Source: Alterisphingorhabdus sp038748365
Lineage (GTDB): Bacteria; Pseudomonadota; Alphaproteobacteria; Sphingomonadales; Sphingomonadaceae
DNA: 64,000 bases
Assembly (NCBI GenBank): GCA_038748365.1
Contig: JBCDIZ010000008.1
Coordinates: forward strand, 77,875-141,874
Direction: 5' to 3'
Part shown: positions 25,523 through 34,841 of the stretch, one piece after another
Layout of the letters: the number at the start of each line of letters is the position of its first letter
Position numbering within the stretch: position 1 is the stretch's first letter
The notes under the pieces: model-generated
Seen by the model: the letters and a program-made list of their open reading frames with translations, nothing else
What the model was told of the DNA's origin: nothing
Database searches by the model: none
Made by a program: the position numbers and the translations under genes

Positions 25523-26065
25523 TTATGCCGCACAATCGCCGATCCGCTTGGACTCGATACGGCCCTTCATAGACATATCGCCAGCCGGACTACCGGTCAT
25601 TTTCTGGTCGATGTCCATAGCATAGCCATCGGCTTCAAAAGTGCCGTCCATGACAGATACGATTTTCATGCCTTGCGCTTCGCAGGTCATGTCTACGCTC
25701 ATCTCATTGCCCGAACGCTCAAGCTTGTCCATCGTGCAGCCGCTGCCTTCCGGCTGACCGAACATGCTAGCACCCGGGTCTTTGGCCTGCTCCTCGGTGA
25801 TGCAGGTCTTGACAGTCGTGCCCTTGCCTATCTGTTCCATCATGGCACCCTTGGCAGCTTCGGGCAGACCAGGTGCATCAATCTCAGAAAAGCTGACAGT
25901 CATTTCATATTCGCCGGGTGTCATTTCAACATCGGCCATGGCTTCTTTGGCCTCGTCTGCACTGATCTCGCCGTCGCCATCACTGTCAGCAGACTCGCTG
26001 CCGCATGCAGAGAGCATGAGAGCGCCAGCGGATACAGCCGCCAGAGTAAAAATGGATGTACGCAT
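25523..26065 (-). CDS. DUF3617 lipoprotein with an EF-hand-like loop
   Basis: 180 residues. The N-terminus carries a lipoprotein signal (LSAC, Cys21). Directly after it comes DSDGDGEISADE, which fits the 12-residue calcium-binding EF-hand loop (D-x-D-x-D-G-x-I-x-x-x-E). The rest is the DUF3617 domain, with TPGEYEMTVSF, TCITEEQA, a conserved cysteine pattern and a closing ESKRIGDC. DUF3617 proteins are exported and of unknown role. The calcium-binding idea is inference from the loop. A separate, signal-peptide DUF3617 protein is encoded at 43557-43958. Confidence 0.85.
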   Translation of the reverse strand: MRTSIFTLAAVSAGALMLSACGSESADSDGDGEISADEAKEAMADVEMTPGEYEMTVSFSEIDAPGLPEAAKGAMMEQIGKGTTVKTCITEEQAKDPGASMFGQPEGSGCTMDKLERSGNEMSVDMTCEAQGMKIVSVMDGTFEADGYAMDIDQKMTGSPAGDMSMKGRIESKRIGDCAA

Positions 26066-26197
26066 AAAATTTCCCCTTAGAGAGACTCTTCATTGAATCT
26101 GCGTTTGCCTTACCATGTACCCCATTGCGAGCAAGTATTGTCGGTGATTTGCGCAAAGATATTGCGTCCGCTGCGGAGTGTTTACATATTATAGATC

Positions 26198-28381
26198 ATG
26201 TCCGAACTTATCATCCGACGCGGGCTGGATGAGCCCAATACCAGCGGCGAATTTGTGCCGCATAAACCTGCCCGGCCGGAAAAGGCCGAAGGCGGTCGGC
26301 CCTTCAAGCTGGTCAGTGACTATGCGCCTGCCGGCGATCAACCGACCGCGATTGCCGAGCTGGTGGAGACCGCGCGCGGTGGGGAGAAGGACCAGGTGCT
26401 GCTCGGCGTAACCGGATCGGGCAAGACCTTCACCATGGCCAAGGTGGTCGAGGAATTGCAGCGCCCGGCGCTGGTGCTGGCGCCGAACAAGATTCTCGCG
26501 GCGCAGCTTTATGGTGAGTTCAAACAGTTCTTCCCCGACAATGCGGTCGAATATTTTGTCAGCTATTATGACTATTATCAGCCCGAAGCCTATGTGCCGC
26601 GCTCCGACACCTATATCGAGAAGGAAAGCTCGGTAAATGAAGCGATTGACCGGATGCGCCACTCGGCGACACGGTCCTTGCTCGAACGCGACGATGTGCT
26701 GATCGTGGCTTCGGTCTCGTGTCTCTATGGCATCGGCTCGGTCGAGACCTATTCGGCGATGATCTTCGAGATCAAAAAAGGCGAGACGGTCGACCAGCGC
26801 GAGCTGATCCGCAAGCTGGTGGCCTTGCAATATAAACGCAATGATGCGGCGTTCGCGCGCGGCACCTTCCGGGTGCGTGGCGATAATCTGGAGATTTTCC
26901 CGTCGCACTATGAAGATATGGCCTGGCGCATCAGCTTTTTCGGTGATGAGATTGAAGAGATTGCCGAATTTGATCCGCTGACCGGCAAAAAGGGCACAAA
27001 GCTCGATAAGGTCAAGGTGTTTGCCAATTCGCACTATGTGACGCCGGGGCCGACGATGAAACAGGCGACAGAGGCGATCAAATTTGAGCTGGCCGAGCGG
27101 CTGAAAGAACTGGAGACCGAAGGGCGTTTGCTTGAGGCACAGCGCCTGGAACAGCGCACCCATTTCGATCTGGAGATGATTGGAGCCACCGGCTCCTGCG
27201 CGGGTATCGAGAATTACAGCCGCTTCCTCACCGGCCGCCTGCCCGGCGAACCGCCGCCGACATTGTTTGAATATCTGCCCGACAATGCCCTGCTCTTCGT
27301 TGATGAGAGTCACCAGACCATTCCGCAGGTCGGTGCGATGGCGCGGGGCGACCATCGGCGCAAAATCACACTCGCCGAATATGGCTTCCGTCTGCCAAGC
27401 TGCATCGACAACCGCCCGCTGCGCTTCAATGAATGGGACGCTATGCGGCCGCAAACGGTCTGTGTCTCGGCGACGCCCGGAAGCTGGGAGATGGAGCAGA
27501 CCGGCGGCGTATTCTCCGAACAGGTGATCCGCCCCACCGGACTGATCGACCCGCCGGTCGAGATCAAGCCGGTCGAAGAGCAGGTCGATGACCTGATCAA
27601 CGAAGCACGCAAGACAGCGGAAAAAGGCTATCGCACGCTGGTCACGACGCTGACTAAACGCATGGCCGAAGACCTGACCGAGTTTATGCATGAGGCGGGG
27701 ATCAAGGTGCGCTATATGCACTCAGACGTCGAGACGCTGGAGCGTATCGAGCTGATCCGCGATCTGCGTCTAGGCGTTTATGATGTGCTGGTCGGCATCA
27801 ACCTGTTGCGTGAGGGGCTGGATATTCCCGAATGCGGGCTTGTCGCCATTCTCGATGCCGATAAGGAAGGCTTTCTGCGCTCCGAAACCTCGCTGATCCA
27901 GACCATTGGCCGCGCCGCGCGCAATGTCGATGGCCGAGTGATCCTCTATGCCGACCGCATCACCGGCAGCATGGAACGCGCGCTCAACGAAACCAGCCGC
28001 CGCCGCGAGAAGCAGCTCGCCTTTAACGAGGAACACGGCATCACGCCGCAAACGATCAAGAAGAATATCGGCGATATTGTCGGCCATGTGACCAATCAGG
28101 ACAGCGTGACTGTCGACACCGGCGACGAAGAAACCCCGCACCTCGTCGGCCACAATCTGCGCGCCTATATCGAGGAGCTTGAGAAACGGATGCGTGACGC
28201 CGCGGCAGACCTAGAGTTTGAGGAAGCTGGAAGGTTGCGTGACGAAATTCGTCGGCTAGAGGCGGATGAGCTAGGCCTGCCAGAGGGCGAGCATAAAGCG
28301 CCGGTGAAAGGCCGCGCAACCGAGGGCAAGCCGGGAACGCGCAAGATGCGTTATGGCAAGACGCAACGGAAGATGGGTTGA
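26198..28381 (+). CDS. uvrB: Excinuclease ABC subunit B
   Basis: 727 residues. The Walker A motif is GVTGSGKTFTMA, the damage-probing beta-hairpin is in YYDYYQPEAYVPRSDTYIEKES, helicase motifs continue with VDESHQTIPQ (DESH), SATPG and IQTIGRAARN, and a C-terminal UVR domain (IEELEKRMRDAAADLEFEEAGRLRDEIRRLE) contacts UvrC. UvrB verifies DNA damage and loads the UvrC nuclease in nucleotide-excision repair. It has a 40-residue N-terminal extension rich in charged residues. No clear LexA box was found in the 130-base upstream gap. Confidence 0.98.
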   Translation: MSELIIRRGLDEPNTSGEFVPHKPARPEKAEGGRPFKLVSDYAPAGDQPTAIAELVETARGGEKDQVLLGVTGSGKTFTMAKVVEELQRPALVLAPNKILAAQLYGEFKQFFPDNAVEYFVSYYDYYQPEAYVPRSDTYIEKESSVNEAIDRMRHSATRSLLERDDVLIVASVSCLYGIGSVETYSAMIFEIKKGETVDQRELIRKLVALQYKRNDAAFARGTFRVRGDNLEIFPSHYEDMAWRISFFGDEIEEIAEFDPLTGKKGTKLDKVKVFANSHYVTPGPTMKQATEAIKFELAERLKELETEGRLLEAQRLEQRTHFDLEMIGATGSCAGIENYSRFLTGRLPGEPPPTLFEYLPDNALLFVDESHQTIPQVGAMARGDHRRKITLAEYGFRLPSCIDNRPLRFNEWDAMRPQTVCVSATPGSWEMEQTGGVFSEQVIRPTGLIDPPVEIKPVEEQVDDLINEARKTAEKGYRTLVTTLTKRMAEDLTEFMHEAGIKVRYMHSDVETLERIELIRDLRLGVYDVLVGINLLREGLDIPECGLVAILDADKEGFLRSETSLIQTIGRAARNVDGRVILYADRITGSMERALNETSRRREKQLAFNEEHGITPQTIKKNIGDIVGHVTNQDSVTVDTGDEETPHLVGHNLRAYIEELEKRMRDAAADLEFEEAGRLRDEIRRLEADELGLPEGEHKAPVKGRATEGKPGTRKMRYGKTQRKMG

Positions 28382-28510
28382 CCTGTTGCACTGAAACAAC
28401 AAGTGGCTCTACATGGCAGAATATGTCTTAGAAGCGTACGGAAGTGCGGATTAAAATACCGTAATAAGCCACATTTCTGTTGCCACTGACTCAAGTAGGT
28501 CATTAGTAAA

Positions 28511-28538
28511 GTGTTGCCATAATTTAAGAGGGCAACAC
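28511..28538 (+). promoter_or_regulatory. Operator of the higBA toxin-antitoxin operon
   Basis: GTGTTGCC and GGCAACAC are perfect 8-bp arms 12 bases apart, ending 1 base before the higB start. A CATAAT that could be the -10 box lies between the arms. HigA-type antitoxins repress through such palindromes, so autoregulation is likely. Binding is inferred. Confidence 0.6.
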
Positions 28539-28539
28539 A

Positions 28540-28821
28540 ATGATCCGCAGCTTTGCCGATAAGGAAACCGAGCGCGTTTGGCAGGGTCTGCATAGCCGCA
28601 AGCTGCCTGTCGAGATTCAGGCTCGGGCGCGAATCAAGTTGCAGATGATTGATGCCGCTGGCTCTCTGGAAGACTTAAGCAGCCCGCCAAGTAATAGGCT
28701 GCATGCCTTATCCGGCGACCGCGCCGGGCAACATTCCATTTCCATTAATATGCAATGGCGTATATGCTTTGTCTGGCAAGACGGAGATGCGCATAATGTC
28801 GAAATCGTCGACTATCACTGA
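28540..28821 (+). CDS. higB: HigB-type mRNA interferase toxin (RelE superfamily)
   Basis: 93 residues with the HigB signature: MIRSFADKETERVWQG at the start, the central LEDLSSPPSNRLHALSGDRAGQHSISINMQWRICFVW and the closing EIVDYH. These proteins cut mRNA at the ribosome and are held inactive by HigA. The toxin-first order is typical of higBA. It overlaps the antitoxin gene by 26 bases. Confidence 0.92.
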   Translation: MIRSFADKETERVWQGLHSRKLPVEIQARARIKLQMIDAAGSLEDLSSPPSNRLHALSGDRAGQHSISINMQWRICFVWQDGDAHNVEIVDYH

Positions 28822-29113
28822 TCCAGAGTGGCTGCATAATGCCCATGCCGGCGAGATATTGCTTTCGGAATTTATGCAACCGCTCAATATGACAAGCAAA
28901 GATCTGGCAGCCAGCCTGGCGGTCGATAGCGCCTGTCTGGATGCAGTGATAAGCGGTGAAAAACCGGTAAGCGCGGAACTGGATTTGCGCCTTGGCCGCT
29001 TTTTTCAAATGTCCGAAGGGTTCTTTCTGCGGTTGCAAGACAGCTATGAATTGTTGGAGGCAAAGCGCACGCTCAATGGCGCGCTTGACCGCATTACTCC
29101 GCACGCTGCTTAA
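28796..29113 (+). CDS. higA: HigA-type antitoxin (XRE family)
   Basis: About 105 residues from the ATG at 28796, which has GGAG 9 bases upstream; longer readings start inside higB without a signal. GEILLSEFMQPLNMTSKDLAASLAVDSACLDAVISGEKPVSAELDLRLGRFFQMSEGFFLRLQDSYEL is the standard HigA helix-turn-helix arrangement. It neutralises HigB and represses the operon. Its TAA stop shares the TTAA with the stop codon of the convergent thioredoxin-like gene. Confidence 0.9.
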   Translation: MSKSSTITDPEWLHNAHAGEILLSEFMQPLNMTSKDLAASLAVDSACLDAVISGEKPVSAELDLRLGRFFQMSEGFFLRLQDSYELLEAKRTLNGALDRITPHAA

Positions 29114-29736
29114 GACGCATACTTAACAGAACACCCATAAGGCCGACTGCTCGCAACTGACACCGCCTTACCCGCTTTGATCTCTTTCAATGCCTCGGTC
29201 ACATGGTTGCGCGCTCCGGCAATATCCGCCTGATTAGCGGTGGGTTTGTCATCAATGCCGCCCTGATAGACCAGCTTGCCGCTGCTATCGATGATGTACA
29301 TATGCGGCGTGGTTTTGGCGCCATAGGCTTTGCCGACGCGGCCATCGCGGTCGAAGAGATAGTGCGAGGCGTTAAAGTCCTGATCAGCAATCATCGCCTT
29401 GGCTTCGGCGGCGGTGAGATCGCCCTGTTTGCCCGCGGCGCCCGAATTGATCGTCAGCCAGACTACGCCATCGGCCTTCGCGGCGGCTTGGGTCTTTTGC
29501 ATATTGCCGCTGTTATAATGCTTCTGCACGAACGGGCAGCCGGGATTATGCCATTCCAGCACCACTGTCTTACCGCGATAGTCACGCAGCGAAACGCGCT
29601 CACCATCGGCATTGGTGAGCATGAAGCCGCGTGCTTCGGCACCGGTCTGCACTGCTGCTTGTGATGGTGCGATCAGCGCGTAGCTGCCCAATGTTGCGCC
29701 TACAATGGCGGTAGCAATCAGTGTCTGTTTCAGCAT
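29110..29736 (-). CDS. Exported thioredoxin-like/redoxin protein
   Basis: 208 residues with an N-terminal signal peptide ending near SQAA. The fold is visible from VSLRDYRGKTVVLEWHNPGCPFVQKHY through TTPHMYIIDSSGKLVYQGGIDD. Only one cysteine lies at the active-site position (NPGCPFV), so this is a one-cysteine redoxin type rather than a CxxC thioredoxin. A second cysteine near the C-terminus (YGCSV) could act as resolving residue. It follows the DsbD-like gene after 38 bases and probably receives or relays electrons in the periplasm. Confidence 0.82.
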   Translation of the reverse strand: MLKQTLIATAIVGATLGSYALIAPSQAAVQTGAEARGFMLTNADGERVSLRDYRGKTVVLEWHNPGCPFVQKHYNSGNMQKTQAAAKADGVVWLTINSGAAGKQGDLTAAEAKAMIADQDFNASHYLFDRDGRVGKAYGAKTTPHMYIIDSSGKLVYQGGIDDKPTANQADIAGARNHVTEALKEIKAGKAVSVASSRPYGCSVKYAS

Positions 29737-29774
29737 ACTATCTCTCCCAAAATTCAGCGGTTAGGGCGCGCCTT

Positions 29775-31901
29775 TTACGACACAAGGGATGTTAGCGTAT
29801 CCACAGTAAGCACCTGTGGCAATATTTTCGCTTCACCGCCCGGCGCATAATAGACATAGAGCGGCACACCCGAGCGGCCATGCTCTTCCAGATAGCGCGT
29901 AATCTCGGCATCACGGCGGGTCCAATCGCCTTTCAGCACCGCGACATTGGCGTTGGCGAAAGCATTTGCTGTCGCTTCGCGTTGCACCGCGGCGGCTTCA
30001 TTCGCCTTACAGGTGATACACCAATCGGCGGTAAAATAGGCGAACACCGGCCGGCCCTCGGCGCGCAGGCTGGCGAGTTTGGTTTCGCTAAAAGCAGTAC
30101 TGGCCAATGTTTCGCTGCTCGATTCTGCAGAAGCCTCAGCCACGCCTCCGGCGGCGACCGGCAGCACCAGCATCGCCGCAGCGGCTGTAGCCAAAGCCGG
30201 TGCAGCAGGCAACCAGCTGCGCTCTGCACCCTGTTGCTGGCGGCGGCCAACCCACCACAGGAACAGCGCAAAGGTGAGCGCCGCAGCCAGCCCGATAATC
30301 AGGCCGCTATTGCCCGTCTGCTGGCCGAGCAGCCAGGCCAGCGCCAGCACCGAAAAGAACATCGGTACCGACATAATCCGGCGAAAACTATCCATCCATG
30401 GCCCCGGACGCGGCAGCATCTTGCGCAGCGGCGGCACAAAGCCGAGCAACAGGAACGGTAAGGCCAGACCCAGCCCCAGGCCAACAAAGATCAGCAGCCC
30501 GGCCAGTGGCGGCAGCACAATCGCCGCGCCCATGGCGGTAGCCATAAACGGCGCGCTGCACGGGGTCGCCACCAACGCCGCTAACGCGCCGGTCCAAAAG
30601 GCACCCTTGCTACCGCCCTTGGCCGCGAGATCATTGCCAATGGTGATATTGCCGACCTCGAACAGGCCTGCGAGATTGAAAGCAATAGCAGTGAACAGGA
30701 TCAGCAGCACAAAGATTATGCGCGGGTCCTGTAGTTGAAAGCCCCAGCCAATCTCTGCTCCGAAAGCGCGCAGGGCGAGCATCGCGCCGCCCAGCGCCAG
30801 ACAGAAAAGCACAATCCCGGCAGTATAGGCCACTGCATGGCTGCGCGCCTCACCTTCATCGCCACCCGCTTTGGCAAGGCTGATCGCTTTCAGACTGAGG
30901 ATCGGGAAGACACAGGGGAAGATATTGAGCAACAGCCCGCCAATGATCGCACCGCCAAAGGCGAGGAAAAAGGTGGTGGTCCCGCCCGCCGCCAATGCCG
31001 ATCCAGAGCCATCGTCCATCGCGGTTGCGCCTTCGCCCAATGCGCCGAAAGCGGCTTCACCCGCGTCCTGTGCGGTCAGGCTAAGCCCCTGATGCGCGCC
31101 GATGCGCAGCACACCCTCCAACGGCACTCCGCCGGTCGAGCGCGCCGCCGTTTCGATAACCAGCGTATCACCATTGCGCATCGCCTTTTGCGGTGCGCTA
31201 TAGTCAATCACGCCATCGGTCAGCGGGAAGAAATAGGGTTCTTCGGCTGCGCTATCGGCAGGAAAGGGAATGGAAACCCGGATGGTCTCACCGGATACGG
31301 CGTAGCTCGCCTCGCTGCCCAAGGGCGCGGGCAGACGCGAACGCCAGCCATCAAAGCGCGCCCGTGCTTCATCCGAGACTGCGCCAGCGCCTGCGGTGAT
31401 GGTAAAGCTCAGCTCATCCTGTTCGGGCACACAAATCTCATCGGTGCAGGCCAGCCATTCGGCCTTGACCGATAGCGGCAAAACCGTTCCGGGCGCGATG
31501 GATTTATCGAGCGTCAGCGGCAACAGCAGGGCATAATCTTCCTCATAGATGAAGTTCATAATGCCGCCGATAATCAGCGTATCGGGCACCGGATATTGCA
31601 GTTCACCAACGCTCACACCCGCTGGCAACGTCCAGTCCAGCGTTGCCGGTATCCCAGCATCACCCGGATTGATCCAATAGCCATGCCATGTCGGCGCGGG
31701 CGACATGGTCAAAGCCACTGTCACTGTCTCGCCCGGTTTCGGCGCTTCGCTCTCCACCTCAAAAGCGGCGCTGATATTCGGCGTATCGCCGCTGCCAAAG
31801 GAGCTTTGCGCCTGTGCCGGGCCAACCAAAAGCAGGGTCGCCAGCAATGCCAGCATCATGGCCATGCCATATCGGGCTGTATGAGAAAGGGTAGCGATCA
31901 T
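29775..31901 (-). CDS. DsbD-family protein-disulfide reductase
   Basis: 708 residues in three parts: a periplasmic N-terminal domain after a signal peptide (AEWLACTDEICVPEQ contains its cysteine pair), eight hydrophobic helices with the redox cysteines NIFPCVFPI and ATPCSAPF, and a C-terminal thioredoxin domain with YFTADWCITCKANE. The protein moves electrons from cytoplasmic thioredoxin to periplasmic partners. The N-terminal domain is the DsbC/ScsB-like type rather than that of enteric DsbD. It is the first gene of the pair with the redoxin, the probable acceptor. Confidence 0.9.
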   Translation of the reverse strand: MIATLSHTARYGMAMMLALLATLLLVGPAQAQSSFGSGDTPNISAAFEVESEAPKPGETVTVALTMSPAPTWHGYWINPGDAGIPATLDWTLPAGVSVGELQYPVPDTLIIGGIMNFIYEEDYALLLPLTLDKSIAPGTVLPLSVKAEWLACTDEICVPEQDELSFTITAGAGAVSDEARARFDGWRSRLPAPLGSEASYAVSGETIRVSIPFPADSAAEEPYFFPLTDGVIDYSAPQKAMRNGDTLVIETAARSTGGVPLEGVLRIGAHQGLSLTAQDAGEAAFGALGEGATAMDDGSGSALAAGGTTTFFLAFGGAIIGGLLLNIFPCVFPILSLKAISLAKAGGDEGEARSHAVAYTAGIVLFCLALGGAMLALRAFGAEIGWGFQLQDPRIIFVLLILFTAIAFNLAGLFEVGNITIGNDLAAKGGSKGAFWTGALAALVATPCSAPFMATAMGAAIVLPPLAGLLIFVGLGLGLALPFLLLGFVPPLRKMLPRPGPWMDSFRRIMSVPMFFSVLALAWLLGQQTGNSGLIIGLAAALTFALFLWWVGRRQQQGAERSWLPAAPALATAAAAMLVLPVAAGGVAEASAESSSETLASTAFSETKLASLRAEGRPVFAYFTADWCITCKANEAAAVQREATANAFANANVAVLKGDWTRRDAEITRYLEEHGRSGVPLYVYYAPGGEAKILPQVLTVDTLTSLVS

Positions 31902-32054
31902 CAGAGCATTATTTCCTGCATATAGCGGCTATATAGCGCCTCCGCGCCTATAAGCCATAGCGCCGCGCCGCATATAGCAGCGCCTGCTCTTTGTATTAGT
32001 GCTGATGCAGGAAAATGTTACAGCCGCGCAAAGATATTTCTGCGCAGAAAATGA

Positions 32055-33026
32055 TCACCGCTTCTGATATTTTGCCAGGCCCTTGCCGAGCGTATTGCCG
32101 GTGATGTTCAGCGGCTCGCCACGCCAATCCGCAACGAACCAGGTATTGCGATTAACCCCCGGTGCGATACGCGCATCATTGGCGGTAATCGTCAAGCCGC
32201 GAGTCGGATTTTCCTGACCCTCTGGCGCTACAGCGATCAAGGCGCTGTAATTTTCCTTATTACGACCTTGAACAAAGATATTGTTGCTGATTTCGCCTAC
32301 CGCACCTGCAGAAAGGTCAATCATATAGTTGGTGGTCACACCCTGTGTATCATCAAAGCTGTTACCACTGATCTGCACTCGCGGCGTGCGGGTTTTGACA
32401 TAATGGCCACCACGGCCCTGCTCGAAACGGCTGCGAGTCACGGTCAGGGAACCCAGCTTGCCCAGATAGATGGAATGCGCACAACCCTTGCCGCCGCCAC
32501 AACGGCCCAGACCGCTAAAGGTGCTCTTGTCCACTGTCAGCGAACCACTGGGATCATTGGCGGACAATATGCCCTGTTGCGAATTGCGGAACCAGCTATT
32601 GGAGACAGTGACATTTCCCTTTTCCAGCCTGATACCTGATCCGTTAAGATCCGACACGGCAAGATTCTGGAAGGTCAGGCCGCGAATCTCTGCGCCTTGA
32701 CCACGCAGCACCAATGTCGCCTTGCTCTCACAAATGCCGCCATCAAATATCGCCGTGCCGGGCTGAGCCGCGGTGTAGATGACATAACCAGCCTTCTGCA
32801 CCGCGCAATCGCGATAGGTGCCCGGCGCGATCTGGATCGTACCGCGCGAACCACCGATGGAATCCACCGCCTGTTGCAGGCTGGAAAAACGCTGGCCGGT
32901 TTCAACTATGGTATAACCGCCACCCTGTTGCGCCTGTGCCGGTCCACCCGGTGTCAGCCCAATCGCCAATGCAGAAGCAGCAGCCAGAGAAAGGAACGAT
33001 CGTGTACGCAGCAAAGCCAAGGCCAT
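32055..33026 (-). CDS. Exported right-handed beta-helix protein
   Basis: 323 residues with a signal peptide (cut near AQA-QQ). FSSLQQAVDSIGGSRGTIQIAPGTYRDC is the typical first turn of a pectin-lyase-like parallel beta-helix, followed by repeated N-x-x-x-x coil steps (LTFQNLAVSDLNGSGIRLEKGNVTVSNSWFRN). Catalytic residues of polysaccharide lyases cannot be identified, so a binding or structural role is equally possible. The gene is flanked by 128-153-base gaps and is probably transcribed alone. Confidence 0.75.
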   Translation of the reverse strand: MALALLRTRSFLSLAAASALAIGLTPGGPAQAQQGGGYTIVETGQRFSSLQQAVDSIGGSRGTIQIAPGTYRDCAVQKAGYVIYTAAQPGTAIFDGGICESKATLVLRGQGAEIRGLTFQNLAVSDLNGSGIRLEKGNVTVSNSWFRNSQQGILSANDPSGSLTVDKSTFSGLGRCGGGKGCAHSIYLGKLGSLTVTRSRFEQGRGGHYVKTRTPRVQISGNSFDDTQGVTTNYMIDLSAGAVGEISNNIFVQGRNKENYSALIAVAPEGQENPTRGLTITANDARIAPGVNRNTWFVADWRGEPLNITGNTLGKGLAKYQKR

Positions 33027-33154
33027 GGCAAATCTCCAAAATGGATATAATTATGCCTCGGACTTACCTTGCCAAGCCCCACTCCACCAGCCCCAAGCCG
33101 GTTATTGTGCCATTTTGGGTGCGCTATAGTCTGAGAAGTTAAGCGCCTATGACA

Positions 33155-34708
33155 TTAGGTGCATTGATAGAATTGCGACAGGGCCGGAATACGGACTGTT
33201 TCACCATCAACGCGCAGCACCGCCTCACCAATGCTCCAGCCGCCATAAGAGACCTGAGAATAGCTGGTTTTCGGGATATATTCGAAGCTAATACTGGAAG
33301 AGCTGTAGCGGTTGGATTTGGTTTCAGGATGATATTCGGAGTTCGGCAGGCGACGGAAACGACCATCGAGAACAAGACCAGTTGTCCTGCCATCTACCCC
33401 AAGCATGCCTCCCGTGGCGAAAATCAGGCCGCCGGAGCGCGCGATAAGAGCCTGGATGTCCTCGATATTGCGCGGCGAACCGGCATTCTCTGGTGCAAGA
33501 TAAATCTCTTCCACGCAATCGGGCTGCTGCCTGAAATGTGGCGGGCCGAGAATGACTGCGCCTAGACGATCGACCAGTGATAACGCGGTCGCGCCATCAG
33601 CCGAGCCGAGATCGAATGTGCTGCGATATTCTGGTTGCACGGCGGCAAGAAGATTCTGATCCAGAGGAATTCTGATATCATAGGCGCCTTCGGCATAGCT
33701 GCCCGCAATATAAGCCAGCGCGCCGAAAGACAGCTGAGACTGACCCGATTCCGCCTGCTCAAAATTGATCAGCAGCTTGTCAAATTCGGGGCAGAAAGTG
33801 CTTTGCTGCGTGCCGCGCTTTATCCGTTCGGCTTGCAGGCCAGCACAAAATTGCCGCCGCACCTTGCCATTCCATACCCGCGCATCAAACACATCGGTCC
33901 AGGCAATTTCACGATCACCCTCGGTATCCCACAAAAAATCATCGATAAACTGGCCCTGAGGCCGGTTATTGGTGGAACCCGTCACTGACACGGTAAGCAG
34001 CCGTCCCTTGCTGCCATAGGTTGACCACCCATGTTGCGCATAGGGTCGGATGCGCTCCGGCCTGTCAAAGATACTACTCCACTCAGCCATTTCTGCCTCG
34101 CCGCTCGCTTTGGCTTTGGCACGCAATTTCGGACTGTCGGCAATGGCCTGATTATAGTCGAAGACAAAATCGAAATTGGGCAGAGAATAGGTTTCTTCGA
34201 TGAACATTTGATCGCCTGCATCATTTGACCGTTTTTCGACGCTAACGCTTACCCCGGACCCTACCGAAAGTAGTCCGGCACTGGCGGTTGCAACGGTCGG
34301 CGCTGCGGCTGGTGCGGCTGTGGCTGCAGCCGCAGGCGGTGCAACAGCACCAGGCATTTGTGGCCGCATATTGGCCGGGACGCCGGGCAGTGGATTGCCG
34401 GGGCTGATCCCCATGCTCGCCATGGTTGCATCAGCGATACACTGCGCCTTGATCTGCCAAAAACGGCCATAAACGCCCTGATCAACCGGACTGCTATGAC
34501 CATCATCGGTGAACAGCGATTGCATGTCGCTGTCCGATACATTGGCAGCGCGCGCCTTGGTGATGGTGCAGGAGCAGCTATCGGGTGCCGTTACCTCGGT
34601 AGAGCGACAGAGTTTCTCAAGCGCGGCATCATCGCTCTGCAAAGCCCCCGCGCCGACTGGCAGTGCCAATATTGTTGTTGCCACCAGGATAGTGCGAAAC
34701 TGCGTCAT
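33155..34708 (-). CDS. Exported protein of unknown function (DUF3298-like C-terminal part possible)
   Basis: 517 residues with a signal peptide (1-22). An N-terminal cysteine cluster (EKLCRSTEVTAPDSCSCTITKARA, about 32-55) is followed by a long alanine/proline linker (about 120-150) and a 350-residue globular part. The stretch FIDDFLWDTEGDREIAWTDVFD resembles DUF3298/RsiV-like domains, which are periplasmic. The C-terminus contains GGWSIGEAVLRVDGETVRIPALSQFYQC. No catalytic motif is seen. Function unknown. Confidence 0.6.
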   Translation of the reverse strand: MTQFRTILVATTILALPVGAGALQSDDAALEKLCRSTEVTAPDSCSCTITKARAANVSDSDMQSLFTDDGHSSPVDQGVYGRFWQIKAQCIADATMASMGISPGNPLPGVPANMRPQMPGAVAPPAAAATAAPAAAPTVATASAGLLSVGSGVSVSVEKRSNDAGDQMFIEETYSLPNFDFVFDYNQAIADSPKLRAKAKASGEAEMAEWSSIFDRPERIRPYAQHGWSTYGSKGRLLTVSVTGSTNNRPQGQFIDDFLWDTEGDREIAWTDVFDARVWNGKVRRQFCAGLQAERIKRGTQQSTFCPEFDKLLINFEQAESGQSQLSFGALAYIAGSYAEGAYDIRIPLDQNLLAAVQPEYRSTFDLGSADGATALSLVDRLGAVILGPPHFRQQPDCVEEIYLAPENAGSPRNIEDIQALIARSGGLIFATGGMLGVDGRTTGLVLDGRFRRLPNSEYHPETKSNRYSSSSISFEYIPKTSYSQVSYGGWSIGEAVLRVDGETVRIPALSQFYQCT

Positions 34709-34841
34709 ATTCTCTGCCCCTCATCGTCTCTGCCGACTCATCATACGATATGTAATATGGCGTAACCGACAGAGACTTTATGGCGTCTGTGCAGCTTCGC
34801 AAGCCTGTATTCAGCTTGTAGGGGAAGACTTTGCTCTAACC

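Noticed and set aside
26066..26197. LexA (SOS) box before uvrB
   Set aside because: No GTTC-N7-GTTC motif was found.
26189..27721. Long open frame (about 510 codons) on the minus strand opposite uvrB
   Set aside because: It lies wholly within the well-supported uvrB gene and has no recognisable domain; it is a shadow of the GC-rich coding strand.
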